From Nitrospinaceae bacterium (lineage in GTDB: Bacteria > Nitrospinota > Nitrospinia > Nitrospinales > VA-1), in NCBI GenBank assembly GCA_029261655.1, contig JAJDAY010000017.1:1-64000 (forward strand): a DNA stretch of 64,000 nt, given 5' to 3'. Numbering within the stretch: position 1 is the stretch's first letter; each line of letters starts with the position of its first letter. The translations under genes and the position numbers were made by a program. Positions 43,404 to 52,411 of the stretch are shown here, one piece after another. A model generated the notes under the pieces. The model was not told where the DNA came from. It did no database searches and saw nothing but the letters and a program-made list of their open reading frames with translations.

Positions 43404-44396
43404 ATGAAAAACCATGTTTCGAAAACAGCTTTGGTATTGGGTGCTGGTGGATTTATTGGCAGTCATCTCGTTGCCCGATTGAAAAAAGAAGGTTTCTGGG
43501 TTCGAGGCGTTGATTTGAAAAACCCTGATTTTTCTCGATCCCAGGCGGATGAATTTGTTATGGGTGATTTGCGTGATCCAAACATTTGCCGGCAGGCGGT
43601 GGATCAAAGTTTTGATGAGGTCTATCAACTGGCGGCGGATATGGGCGGCGCCGGATTTATTTTCAGCGGCGATAACGACGCCGACATCATGCACAATTCG
43701 GCGCTCATCAACCTCAATATTCTTGAGGTTTGCCAAAAAATAAAGGTGAAACGAATTTTCTATTCCTCGTCCGCCTGCATGTACCCCGAACACAATCAAC
43801 TGGACCCGGACAATCCCAAAACATCGGAAGACTCGGCTTACCCTGCAAATCCTGACAGTGAATATGGCTGGGAGAAGCTGTTCAGTGAGCGCCTGTACTT
43901 GGCGTTTCATCGCAATTTTGGCCTGCAAGTTCGGGTTGCCCGTTTCCATAATATTTTTGGCCCGGAGGGAACCTGGGAAGGTGGCCGGGAAAAGGCTCCG
44001 GCGGCGATGTGTCGAAAAGTTGCGGAGGCGTCAGACGGGGATGCCATCGAAATGTGGGGAGATGGCGAACAAACCCGGTCATTTTTATATATTGATGAGT
44101 GCCTGGAGGGGGTCTTGAAACTGATGCGCTCGAATTGGACGGGGCCTGTGAACATTGGTTCCGAAGAGATGGTGACCATCAATGAGCTGGCCCGAATGGT
44201 CATGGAAGTCGCGGGAAAAAAATTGTCCATCGATCATATCGACGGTCCGTTGGGTGTGCGCGGCAGAAACTCCGACAACCGCCTGATCTTAGAAAAACTG
44301 GGATGGCAACCGACCCGGCCACTGATTGAAGGGTTGAAGCGGACTTATTCCTGGGTCGAGGAGCAGGTCGAGCAAGCCGTTCAAACATCCGTATGA
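43404..44396 (+). CDS. GDP-mannose 3,5-epimerase homologue
   Basis: 330 aa short-chain dehydrogenase-type epimerase. NAD loop VLGAGGFIGSHL (10-22). Very like plant GME: AADMGGAGFI, SSSACMYPE (C125), YGWEK (Y154, K158), FHNIFGPEGTWEGGREKAPA (K197), EMWGDGEQTRSFLYIDEC and GVRGRNSDN. In GME the cysteine and lysine do the epimerisation of GDP-mannose to GDP-L-galactose/gulose; both are kept here. It probably supplies GDP-L-galactose to the polymer. Confidence 0.88.
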   Translation: MKNHVSKTALVLGAGGFIGSHLVARLKKEGFWVRGVDLKNPDFSRSQADEFVMGDLRDPNICRQAVDQSFDEVYQLAADMGGAGFIFSGDNDADIMHNSALINLNILEVCQKIKVKRIFYSSSACMYPEHNQLDPDNPKTSEDSAYPANPDSEYGWEKLFSERLYLAFHRNFGLQVRVARFHNIFGPEGTWEGGREKAPAAMCRKVAEASDGDAIEMWGDGEQTRSFLYIDECLEGVLKLMRSNWTGPVNIGSEEMVTINELARMVMEVAGKKLSIDHIDGPLGVRGRNSDNRLILEKLGWQPTRPLIEGLKRTYSWVEEQVEQAVQTSV

Positions 44397-44478
44397 ATAA
44401 CAGGATCAAATATTTTGGTCACATATTCGATGGCTCGCCGTCAGCTGGTTTTTGTTTGACCCTGGCCGACGACAGGTC

Positions 44479-45747
44479 ATGATCCAGACCGCTAAAGCGC
44501 TGATGTACCGTCACAGCCATGTCAATTGGACGCTGGCCGACCAAGTCGTGGTGAGCGGGGTTAATTTTTTAACAGGCATCCTGCTTGCCCGCTATCTTGG
44601 GGTCGAGGAGTTTGGGCGGTTCACGTTGTTGTGGATGGCGGTTCTTGTTGTCACCAGCGTCCAGCATGCCATGATCAACTCCCCGATGATGAGCATCGGC
44701 CCCAAGCAAACGGAAGCGGATGCGCCGTCTTATTACGGCGCGATTTTTTTTCAACAAGTCGTATTTTCTGCCGGGGTCTTCCTGCTTTTGTACGGGGGTG
44801 TCCAGTTGAGCGGCGTGGTGTTCCCCGAATGGGGGGTGGAGAGTTTGGCACTTCCCCTTGCAAGCGCCGCAACTGCCGTTCAAATTCAGGACTTTCTCAG
44901 GCGTTACTTTTTTGTTCGGGGGCGGGCGTCCGCGGCTTTCTATAACGATGTGATCCGCTATGTGGGGCAGATTGTTGTTCTGGTTTGGCTGTTCCTGTCC
45001 TTCAGAGACGCGATGGACACCAGCCGGGTGCTTTGGACCATCTCTCTATTGGCGGCAGTCGCGACTGTTTTCGGGGCATTTTTCATCGAACGGGTGGAAG
45101 TAAACCCCTCTGTATTAAGCAATACAGTTTCCAGGCACTGGCATTTTTCCAAGTGGTTGGGCGCGTCTGTACTGCTACAGTGGACTTCCGGAAATTTTTT
45201 CTTGGTTGCCGCAGGAGCATTGCTTGGAGCCTCCGCTGTCGGCGGTTTGCGTGCGGCGCAAAATCTGATGGGAATCACTCATATTTTATTTCAGGGCATG
45301 GAGAATATAGTGCCCGTTCAGGCGTCTCGCTACTACCATGAAAACGGTCTTGCAAAATTAAAGACTTATTTGGGGAAAATATTAATGAACGGTGGTTTGG
45401 CGACAGCGATGATTGCTCTCATATTTTTCATAGCGCCCGCATTTTGGCTGACGCTGGTTTTTGGTGAATCCTATGCGGTCTACGATAACCTGGTCCGTTG
45501 GTATGCGGTCGCATACATTCTGGTTTTTTTGGCATTGCCCCTGCGTGTGGCGTTAAGAACAGTAGAGCATATAAAACCGATTTTCTGGAGTTATGTCGCC
45601 ATGTCGGTTTTCGCTCTCACATCAGCCTATCCGATGATTGGGTGGTGGGGGTTGCCCGGAGCGGTGGGCGGCATGCTGGCAACTCAAGTGATCTGTTTGA
45701 TTGTTTTATGGATGGGGCTTAGATCTACTAATTTGTTGAGGGCTTAA
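44479..45747 (+). CDS. Wzx-type polysaccharide flippase
   Basis: 422 aa, about 12 TM segments. The start LADQVVVSGVNFLTGILLAR and YLGVEEFGRFTLLW match the polysaccharide-biosynthesis/MATE-like transporter family. It flips the finished lipid-linked unit across the inner membrane. TTG 44452 is an alternative start; neither has a strong ribosome site. The stop overlaps the next ATG (TAATG). Confidence 0.88.
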   Translation: MIQTAKALMYRHSHVNWTLADQVVVSGVNFLTGILLARYLGVEEFGRFTLLWMAVLVVTSVQHAMINSPMMSIGPKQTEADAPSYYGAIFFQQVVFSAGVFLLLYGGVQLSGVVFPEWGVESLALPLASAATAVQIQDFLRRYFFVRGRASAAFYNDVIRYVGQIVVLVWLFLSFRDAMDTSRVLWTISLLAAVATVFGAFFIERVEVNPSVLSNTVSRHWHFSKWLGASVLLQWTSGNFFLVAAGALLGASAVGGLRAAQNLMGITHILFQGMENIVPVQASRYYHENGLAKLKTYLGKILMNGGLATAMIALIFFIAPAFWLTLVFGESYAVYDNLVRWYAVAYILVFLALPLRVALRTVEHIKPIFWSYVAMSVFALTSAYPMIGWWGLPGAVGGMLATQVICLIVLWMGLRSTNLLRA

Positions 45748-46868
45748 TGAAAATTATCCACATTCTCCTGGGCAAAGCCAACCCAAACTCCATGAATGGA
45801 GTGAACAAGGTCGTCCATTATCTGGCAAAAAATCAAAAGCTCCTCGAACACGATAGTGAGGTCTGGGGGATAACAAACACCCCGCATGTCATTCGTCATA
45901 AGCCTACCTATCCGCTCAGGCTTTTCAAGAGTTCTTCGTTTCGTTTCATGTTGTCTAAAGAGCTGAAACAAGCGGTTAACGCATTAGAGCCCGGTGTCGT
46001 GATTCATTTTCACTCTGTATTTATTCCGGAAATTTTTGCAATCAGCCGGCGATTGGCTCAAAAAGGGATCCCCTGGGTTTTAACTCCACACGGAGGGTAT
46101 AATTCCAATTCCCTGTCCCAGAACAAAATCTTCAAGGCGATCTATATTAAGTTGTTCGAAAACAATCTTGTCAGGGGCGCAAAAATTATCCACGCTATTG
46201 GCAGAGCTGAAGTCTCCAGTATCAAAAAACGTTTCAAAGTGCAGAAAGTTGTTCTCATCCCCAACGGTCAGGAACTGGGCGACCTGGCTTTTACAACAGG
46301 TTTTGTGGAGAGGAAAACACGACCGGTGTTTGGGTTTTGCGGGCGGCTAGCCTCTAACCACAAAGGTTTGGACCTCATGATCGCGGGGTTTTCCGAATAT
46401 CGGAAAAATGGCGGAGAGGGTCAATTGTGGATCATTGGAGACGGTCCTGATCGAGAAAACCTTGAGGCGATGTGTGATGAACTTGGGGTGAGCGATGTCG
46501 TCAAGTTTCTGGGGCCGAAGTTTCGGGAGGATAAGCTCAATTTATTGAGACATATGGACGTGTTTGTTCATACCTCGCGCTGGGATGTGATTCCAACCGC
46601 TGTGTTGGAGGCATCGGGAATGAAATTGCCTTTGATTCTCAGCGATGAGACCAATATGACATCGTTCGTTCAGCGTTGGGGTTGCGGGCTCATATTGGAG
46701 AAGAATAATCCGGACGAAATTGCCAAAGCCATGGGGCTGATGCAGAATTTGTTTAAAAAAGACGGACTCAATGAGATGGGAAAAAATTCACGTTTGATGG
46801 TAGAGACTGAATTTCAGTGGCCGAAAATAGCCACTAATCTCGTTGATAACGCCTATAAACCAGAATAA
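45747..46868 (+). CDS. GT4-type glycosyltransferase
   Basis: 373 aa. MKIIHILLGKANPNSMNGVN, WVLTPHGGYN, FGFCGRLASNHKGLDLMI, LWIIGDGPDRENL and TSRWDVIPTAVLEASGMKLP (E-x7-E-type region) are clear GT4 landmarks. Coupled to the flippase gene by a one-base overlap. Confidence 0.92.
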   Translation: MKIIHILLGKANPNSMNGVNKVVHYLAKNQKLLEHDSEVWGITNTPHVIRHKPTYPLRLFKSSSFRFMLSKELKQAVNALEPGVVIHFHSVFIPEIFAISRRLAQKGIPWVLTPHGGYNSNSLSQNKIFKAIYIKLFENNLVRGAKIIHAIGRAEVSSIKKRFKVQKVVLIPNGQELGDLAFTTGFVERKTRPVFGFCGRLASNHKGLDLMIAGFSEYRKNGGEGQLWIIGDGPDRENLEAMCDELGVSDVVKFLGPKFREDKLNLLRHMDVFVHTSRWDVIPTAVLEASGMKLPLILSDETNMTSFVQRWGCGLILEKNNPDEIAKAMGLMQNLFKKDGLNEMGKNSRLMVETEFQWPKIATNLVDNAYKPE

Positions 46869-46957
46869 AAATTTAAATTTCCCACAGGAGCCTTGGTGAT
46901 AGAACTGGTTTCAAAATGAAATATTCGAACGCAAACCCTATAAATTGGTAAAAAGTG

Positions 46958-47668
46958 ATGTATGACAAAATAGCCAATGTATTAAAAATTTTGCTTCCGT
47001 CAGGGGCGTATCTTTTTTTGCGTCGCTTAGCGGCCGCCTTGCTAACGCCCCTGATTTTTTCGATTAAAAAAGGGCATTTCAAGTCCGCGCTGGCAGGAGT
47101 CTCCCTGACTCCAGAGGGTGAACCGATTCCCTGGTTGAGTTATCCAGCCATCGAGTTTCTTCAAAAAATAAACTTGAAAGGGATAAAAGTTCTGGAGTTT
47201 GGCGCCGGGCAATCGACATTATGGTTTTCCAACCGCGGAGCTCAAGTGACTTCCCTGGAAATTAATAAAGACTGGTATGAGCGGATCCTGAAATTACATC
47301 CCGATGGAAATTTTAATCTTGTAGACCCTGGTTTTACGAATTTGCCGAAGGCCGTTACCGATGCAAAATACGAAATAATAGTCATAGATGGTGGGGATCG
47401 ATTGAAAGCCTGTGAGATCGCTTTGGAGTTGCTTGTTGAGAAAGGAATACTAATTCACGATAACTCTGACCACGAGAAGTTCACGGGTCATCTTGAAATC
47501 CCAGAACTTCTCTTTCAAAAAGGTTTTCGTCGGGTTGATTTCTATGGCTTTGCGCCGGTAGTCATTCGAGAACAATGCACTTCGATCTATTGGAAAGACG
47601 ACGAATTCTTTCTTTCATCAAAACCTCCTAACCGGTTTGCTCTTAGCACAGGCCATTGGTCTGCCTAG
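46958..47668 (+). CDS. SAM-dependent methyltransferase-like protein
   Basis: 236 aa. After a hydrophobic stretch (YLFLRRLAAALLTPLIFSI) comes GEPIPWLSYPAIEFL, then the SAM-binding motif VLEFGAGQSTLWFS, SLEINKDWY and IIVIDGGDR. May methylate a sugar or end-cap the glycan (inference). The adjacent GTG at 46955 is an alternative start. The gene is AT-richer than its upstream neighbours. Confidence 0.75.
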   Translation: MYDKIANVLKILLPSGAYLFLRRLAAALLTPLIFSIKKGHFKSALAGVSLTPEGEPIPWLSYPAIEFLQKINLKGIKVLEFGAGQSTLWFSNRGAQVTSLEINKDWYERILKLHPDGNFNLVDPGFTNLPKAVTDAKYEIIVIDGGDRLKACEIALELLVEKGILIHDNSDHEKFTGHLEIPELLFQKGFRRVDFYGFAPVVIREQCTSIYWKDDEFFLSSKPPNRFALSTGHWSA

Positions 47669-47707
47669 GGTGTTGTTGGGGGGCGTAATTCAGGTTCGGA
47701 GAAGTTT

Positions 47708-48625
47708 ATGTCTCTAGGGTTTCGCAAACAAATTTATGTGGATTTTGCACGCCATAAAAATTTATCGGAAACCAAATGGATCGTATTGCACGGCATAGAG
47801 GGTTATCCGAATGATATCGGACGGGACCTTGACGTCACTTTTAAGGGACAAGCGGATTTAAAACAAATGTTAAGCACTTTTGCAGCCTGCCTTTCCCGGC
47901 ACGGAGTTCCCTGGATAGTTTATCCCAGTCCCATATGGGGACGACGGGTCTTGGGAATCAGCAGGGACTATGAAGTCGTTGAATTACATACGATGAGCCG
48001 GGCCCGCTGTTTCAATGTGAATGTTTTTCCAAACTGGAGCGAACGGAAATTCATAGAGGGTATTTTTCCTGTTGAAAGCACAGTGACTTTTTTTAAATCC
48101 TGTCTGATGCCCGCGTTGGTCTCGGATAAAAAATGGCGTTGCAAGTGTGGCGAAGCAAAGGTGACCGGTCGATTGCCGTGGTGGATGGCCCGGGCCGCGG
48201 TGAAACTGAGGAACGGTGAAGCCATGACAATGGGCAGAAAGGTCTGTTTTTTTGGAGGTTTTTTTATCAGCCATCCCATCGCATCCATTCATAACCTGGG
48301 GGCCTGGTTGAAGAGAAAACTACAGCTTTATTTTCAACCGACGGCTCCCGTTTATCGAATACCGTCCTGGATGGAAAAAGGAACCTTTGAAAAACTGGTG
48401 AGAAGCCGTCTGGGCGAGATTTTTTTAGAAGTTGATTGTGTGGATGATTTTCCCTGGCTCCAAATACGGAAAATGCAATCTCGCCAGCATATGGTATTCT
48501 TAACCACCGCTGACAAAAGAAAATTGAACTCGGTTGAACTGGGAAAAAAACAGAGCAACCCGGAAGACCTTCTCATGGAAGTTGTCGAGGGGTTCGTGCA
48601 TTTTAGTAAACGTTGGGGAGCTTGA
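47708..48625 (+). CDS. Nucleotidyltransferase-like protein of unknown function
   Basis: 305 aa with a good ribosome site (GGAGAAG before ATG). The N-terminal part WIVLHGIEGYPNDIGRDLDV, with its G-R-D-L-D signature, resembles the metal-binding core of the nucleotidyltransferase fold and echoes S-G-D-I-D in the next protein. A CKCG pair lies near 142-145. The C-terminal 130 residues show no known motif. It is the first of three adjacent genes that look like a phospho/nucleotidyl-transfer module. Confidence 0.6.
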   Translation: MSLGFRKQIYVDFARHKNLSETKWIVLHGIEGYPNDIGRDLDVTFKGQADLKQMLSTFAACLSRHGVPWIVYPSPIWGRRVLGISRDYEVVELHTMSRARCFNVNVFPNWSERKFIEGIFPVESTVTFFKSCLMPALVSDKKWRCKCGEAKVTGRLPWWMARAAVKLRNGEAMTMGRKVCFFGGFFISHPIASIHNLGAWLKRKLQLYFQPTAPVYRIPSWMEKGTFEKLVRSRLGEIFLEVDCVDDFPWLQIRKMQSRQHMVFLTTADKRKLNSVELGKKQSNPEDLLMEVVEGFVHFSKRWGA

Positions 48626-48688
48626 GTCATTCCATTGGAGACCTTGTTCCGTAAAAAAGCAACCGGGATTCCCCGCCTGGAAAATTTT

Positions 48689-50038
48689 ATGAGCACTATT
48701 GAATCGACAGATAAAGAAATACCAACGGTATTGTCCGCATTTTTTGAACATCTTGATAAAGTGGGGCTGAAATACTGTGTCGTCGGACGATCCGAAGAAT
48801 TGCCCTTTAAAATTTCCGGGGACATAGATTTTGTTGTTGACCTCGATTCTTTATCCGCGATTCACAAATGCATTTTTGATTTCAGCCGCGAAAACGCCCT
48901 GGACGTTGTGCAAATCCTGCAACATGAGCAAACGGCCTACTTCTTTACCCTCACCTGGACGGATAAGGATAATACGCATCGACACATCTATCTAGACATA
49001 TGCGGGGACTATTTCAGGAACGGTCGAATCTTTTTAACCGCCAGTAATATATTGTTGATGCGCAGGCAAGCGATTGATGAAGCGGGCAGGGAAAAGGGTT
49101 TTTTTATAGCCGAAGCCTCGAAAGAATTTATTTACTATCTGTTAAAAAAAATCGACAAGCAAGTCCTTGATGAAGAACAGGGAAATCATTTAAGCTCTAT
49201 TTGGGAAAAAGCTCCTGATGAATGCAATAAAGAAATTGAACGTTTCTGGCCGAATGGTAACGCAAAAGTGTTGCGCCAGGCCGCGAGAGACGGTCAATGG
49301 GACGAAGTTCGTGAAAATTTACCCGCCCTTAAGAAGTGCCTGCACTCAACACTTCCATCCAACAGCATAAAATCATGGGCGGCGGAATTTGTTCGCCTCA
49401 TCAGGCGGGTATTGCACCCGACAGGACTTCATGTTGTGTTTTTAGGACCCGATGGAAGCGGAAAAACCAGCGTCATTGACAGGGGAATTCAGGAACTGGC
49501 CCCGGCTTTTAGAAAAACCGTCTACTCGCATTTGCGCCCCTGCCTTGGAATAAAAAAAAGAAATGGCAAGCCAGTGGTCGACCCTCATGCGCAGAGTCCC
49601 AGAAGCTTGATCACATCGGTGGCTAAGGTATTTTATCTTTGGGTGGACTACTTCCTGGGCTGGTGGATGACTGTGTGGCCGAAAATGGTTTGCTCAACGC
49701 TTGTGGTCTACGACCGCTACTACCATGACCTGTTGATCGACCCTATTCGCTATCGTTATGGAGGGCCGATGTGGCTGGCGCGTATGATTGGATGGCTGAT
49801 ACCAAAACCAGATCTCTGGATCCTGCTTGATGCGCCGCCTGAAGTGTTGCAAGAGCGCAAACAGGAAGTGTCGTTTGAAGAGACCGCCCGACAACAAAAA
49901 GAATATCTGAAACTGGTCAGAGGAATGAAGAATGGCATCGTTGTGGATGCCTCGAAAAGCCTGGACGAGGTTGTTGCCAATGTAAACGCGATCATTTTAG
50001 ACTACATGGCAAAACGGACGGAGGAACGTTATGGATGA
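48689..50038 (+). CDS. Nucleotidyltransferase-like / thymidylate-kinase-like fusion
   Basis: 449 aa from ATG 48689 (TTG 48635 is possible). The N-terminal half has YCVVGRSEELPFKISGDIDF, a nucleotidyltransferase-like core. The C-terminal half is a P-loop kinase: VVFLGPDGSGKTSVIDRGI (Walker A), VVYDRYYHD (DR motif), LWILLDAPPEVLQERK (lid) and a tail helix, as in thymidylate kinases. Size and fusion differ from housekeeping Tmk, so it probably phosphorylates a cell-surface precursor. Overlaps the next gene by 8 bases. Confidence 0.78.
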   Translation: MSTIESTDKEIPTVLSAFFEHLDKVGLKYCVVGRSEELPFKISGDIDFVVDLDSLSAIHKCIFDFSRENALDVVQILQHEQTAYFFTLTWTDKDNTHRHIYLDICGDYFRNGRIFLTASNILLMRRQAIDEAGREKGFFIAEASKEFIYYLLKKIDKQVLDEEQGNHLSSIWEKAPDECNKEIERFWPNGNAKVLRQAARDGQWDEVRENLPALKKCLHSTLPSNSIKSWAAEFVRLIRRVLHPTGLHVVFLGPDGSGKTSVIDRGIQELAPAFRKTVYSHLRPCLGIKKRNGKPVVDPHAQSPRSLITSVAKVFYLWVDYFLGWWMTVWPKMVCSTLVVYDRYYHDLLIDPIRYRYGGPMWLARMIGWLIPKPDLWILLDAPPEVLQERKQEVSFEETARQQKEYLKLVRGMKNGIVVDASKSLDEVVANVNAIILDYMAKRTEERYG

Positions 50039-51167
50039 TAGCATTGCCCCTGCCATCGTTAAAAAAGTCTTCCCCAAAGGAACGGAACTCTGTCTAAACG
50101 GTGTTGCGGATTCCCTGAGGTCCCGGTTCTGGATGATCCCCGGCAAGGGGGGAGAGCCAAGGTGGATCCTGCCTCACGAACCAGAGTATGCCCTGCCGGT
50201 TCTTAACCAATGGCGGCCTTATGATTTTTTTTCCCGTATCAAATGGAAATGTTTGCTGGCCGCCTACCGCAGAAAAAGTCTGGGTTGTATCCCTGGGGTC
50301 CTTCCTCTCAGAGTGAGCGTTCCGGTTAAAAGTAACTGGGAACACCTGGGGTGGTCTTCCGACGGGTTTCCAGTTCCGGTGATCTATATAGGCACGCCCG
50401 GCCAAAGACGCAAGGCGGTTCTGGGTCTGATCCAGCCTCAGGATAGAAAAGTGGCGTCTATTGGAAAGGTTCCGTTGGGGCACTCAGCCAATCTTGCTAT
50501 CAATCATGAAGTTGATATTCTAGATACCCTGGCAAAGGAAAAACCAGGCCGGGCGCCCCGCAATCTATTTGTCGATCGCGGCAAGGGATTCGCCACCCAG
50601 GAGTTTTTTCCCGGACGGTCGAGTGACCGTTTTCTGACCGAAAGCCATATGACCTTCCTGGCTGACCTGGCAGTTCCCGGAGAAACCACATCCCTTCGTG
50701 AAGCGGCGGAATATTTGGGTCGGCAGATCAAGGCTTGCGATCGCATCGCCCCGGAAACCCGCGCCGTACTTGAGCGAGTCCTAGAGGAAATTGACGATCC
50801 CTCGCCGTTACCCGTTGTGTGGGAGCATGGTGACTTCGCGCCGTGGAATATAAAAAAAGCAACCGACGGCTCTCTTCGGGCCATTGACTGGGAGTCTTCA
50901 TCCCGTAAGGGGCTTCCTTTGTTCGACATGGTTTTTTTTCATTCGATGCAAATGTTTCTGTTTGGAGATAAAGAGTTGTTTCCGAAAGCGTTCAGAGAGT
51001 TTTCTCGCCAATATCTGGCGCGACTTGAAATACAACCTTTGCTGAAAATAAAAATAATAAAAGCATGTATTGCACGGGATTGGTTGCGGTGTCATGAATC
51101 AGAGAACTTGCCGCGGGCCGTATTTCTGATCAGGATGTTGTCCTCACTGAGGCTAGATATGGCATGA
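50031..51167 (+). CDS. APH-family (aminoglycoside-phosphotransferase-like) kinase
   Basis: 378 aa. The catalytic loop VWEHGDFAPWNIKK and metal loop RAIDWESSSRKGLPLFD (HGD...N and IDWE) are intact near residues 263-300; the N-terminal lobe is diverged. In polysaccharide clusters such kinases are likely to phosphorylate sugars, choline-like groups or lipids rather than antibiotics. It overlaps both neighbours, implying coupled synthesis. Confidence 0.8.
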   Translation: MDDSIAPAIVKKVFPKGTELCLNGVADSLRSRFWMIPGKGGEPRWILPHEPEYALPVLNQWRPYDFFSRIKWKCLLAAYRRKSLGCIPGVLPLRVSVPVKSNWEHLGWSSDGFPVPVIYIGTPGQRRKAVLGLIQPQDRKVASIGKVPLGHSANLAINHEVDILDTLAKEKPGRAPRNLFVDRGKGFATQEFFPGRSSDRFLTESHMTFLADLAVPGETTSLREAAEYLGRQIKACDRIAPETRAVLERVLEEIDDPSPLPVVWEHGDFAPWNIKKATDGSLRAIDWESSSRKGLPLFDMVFFHSMQMFLFGDKELFPKAFREFSRQYLARLEIQPLLKIKIIKACIARDWLRCHESENLPRAVFLIRMLSSLRLDMA

Positions 51168-52390
51168 AGGTGTTGCTATCCGCTTATGCCTGTGAGCCTG
51201 ATAAGGGCTCTGAGCCTGGCATTGGCTGGAATTGGGCTTTGGAGATCGCAAGGCTGGGGCACGAAGTCTGGGTGCTGACTCGTTCCAATAATCGCGAGGT
51301 TATCGAAACCAGACTGGCTCAGTCTCCGGCGATTAAAAACCTCAACTTTCTATATTACGATTTGCCATTATGGGCTAGGTGGTGGAAAAAGAGAAGCGGG
51401 GGAGTTTATCTCTATTATTTTCTCTGGCAGTGGGGCGCCTATCATCTGGCTAAAAAGATTCATAAAGTGAAAGGATTTGATCGCGTCCACCACATCACCT
51501 TCGGTTCATTCCGCCAGCCAAGCTTCATGGGGAACCTGGGCATCCCTTTTATTTTTGGCCCGGTGGCGGGGGGCGAAAGTGCGCCCTGGCGACTGCGCAT
51601 GGGTTACGGTTGGAGAGGCTGGGTTATGGATGGCGTCCGCGACATGGGAAATTTCCTGATCAGGTTAGATCCTTTTGTCCGACGGACTTTCAAGCAGGCG
51701 GAGAAAATCTATGTGACCACGGAACAGACGCTCTCATTACTGCCGGTGAAATACCGGAAAAAGAGTGCCGTGCAACTCGCCATCGGCCTCCACTCAGGGG
51801 AACTGGCGCCATCGTCTGAACCCGGTGCGCCTGACCCTGGGACCCGCGCCCGGTTTAGAATTTTATACGTTGGGCGTGTGCTTTATTGGAAAGGCATGCA
51901 TCTTGGTCTTAGGGCGCTCGCTTGCCTGCTTAAGGAAAGGCCGGACGCCCAATTGACCATAGTCGGGAGCGGGCCAGGAGAGAAACGCTGGCGAACCATC
52001 GCGGATCAATCGGGGGTGGGGGAGCGAATCGACTGGATTCCCTGGCTGAACCGCCGGGAGTTGTCGGCGCTTTATTCCGTGCATGACGTTTTTCTGTACC
52101 CAAGTCTCCACGATTCCGGGGGGATGGTGGTTCTTGAAGCCATGGCGCACGGCATGCCCGTGGTGTGCCTGGACCTTGGCGGGCCGAGACAAATGGTTGA
52201 TGACACCTGCGGGTTCAAAGTGAAAACCGACGACTTAAATGAAGAGGGAGTGATACAAGCTTTGGCGGATCGAATGCTCCAGTTGGCGGACAATCTTGCT
52301 CTGGGCCGACGTCTTTCAACTGGGGCGACCCGACGTGTGAAAAAATTCAGTTGGTCAGCGCCTGTGGCTCGGGAATATTCTCAGAATTAG
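51164..52390 (+). CDS. GT4-type glycosyltransferase
   Basis: 408 aa. MKVLLSAYACEPDKGSEPGI, FIFGPVAGGESAP, RILYVGRVLYWKGMHLGLRA, LTIVGSGPGEKRW and YPSLHDSGGMVVLEAMAHGM (E-x7-E region) identify it. The start overlaps the kinase stop (ATGA). Confidence 0.93.
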   Translation: MKVLLSAYACEPDKGSEPGIGWNWALEIARLGHEVWVLTRSNNREVIETRLAQSPAIKNLNFLYYDLPLWARWWKKRSGGVYLYYFLWQWGAYHLAKKIHKVKGFDRVHHITFGSFRQPSFMGNLGIPFIFGPVAGGESAPWRLRMGYGWRGWVMDGVRDMGNFLIRLDPFVRRTFKQAEKIYVTTEQTLSLLPVKYRKKSAVQLAIGLHSGELAPSSEPGAPDPGTRARFRILYVGRVLYWKGMHLGLRALACLLKERPDAQLTIVGSGPGEKRWRTIADQSGVGERIDWIPWLNRRELSALYSVHDVFLYPSLHDSGGMVVLEAMAHGMPVVCLDLGGPRQMVDDTCGFKVKTDDLNEEGVIQALADRMLQLADNLALGRRLSTGATRRVKKFSWSAPVAREYSQN

Positions 52391-52411
52391 GCAGATTCAG
52401 GAAACAACAAG

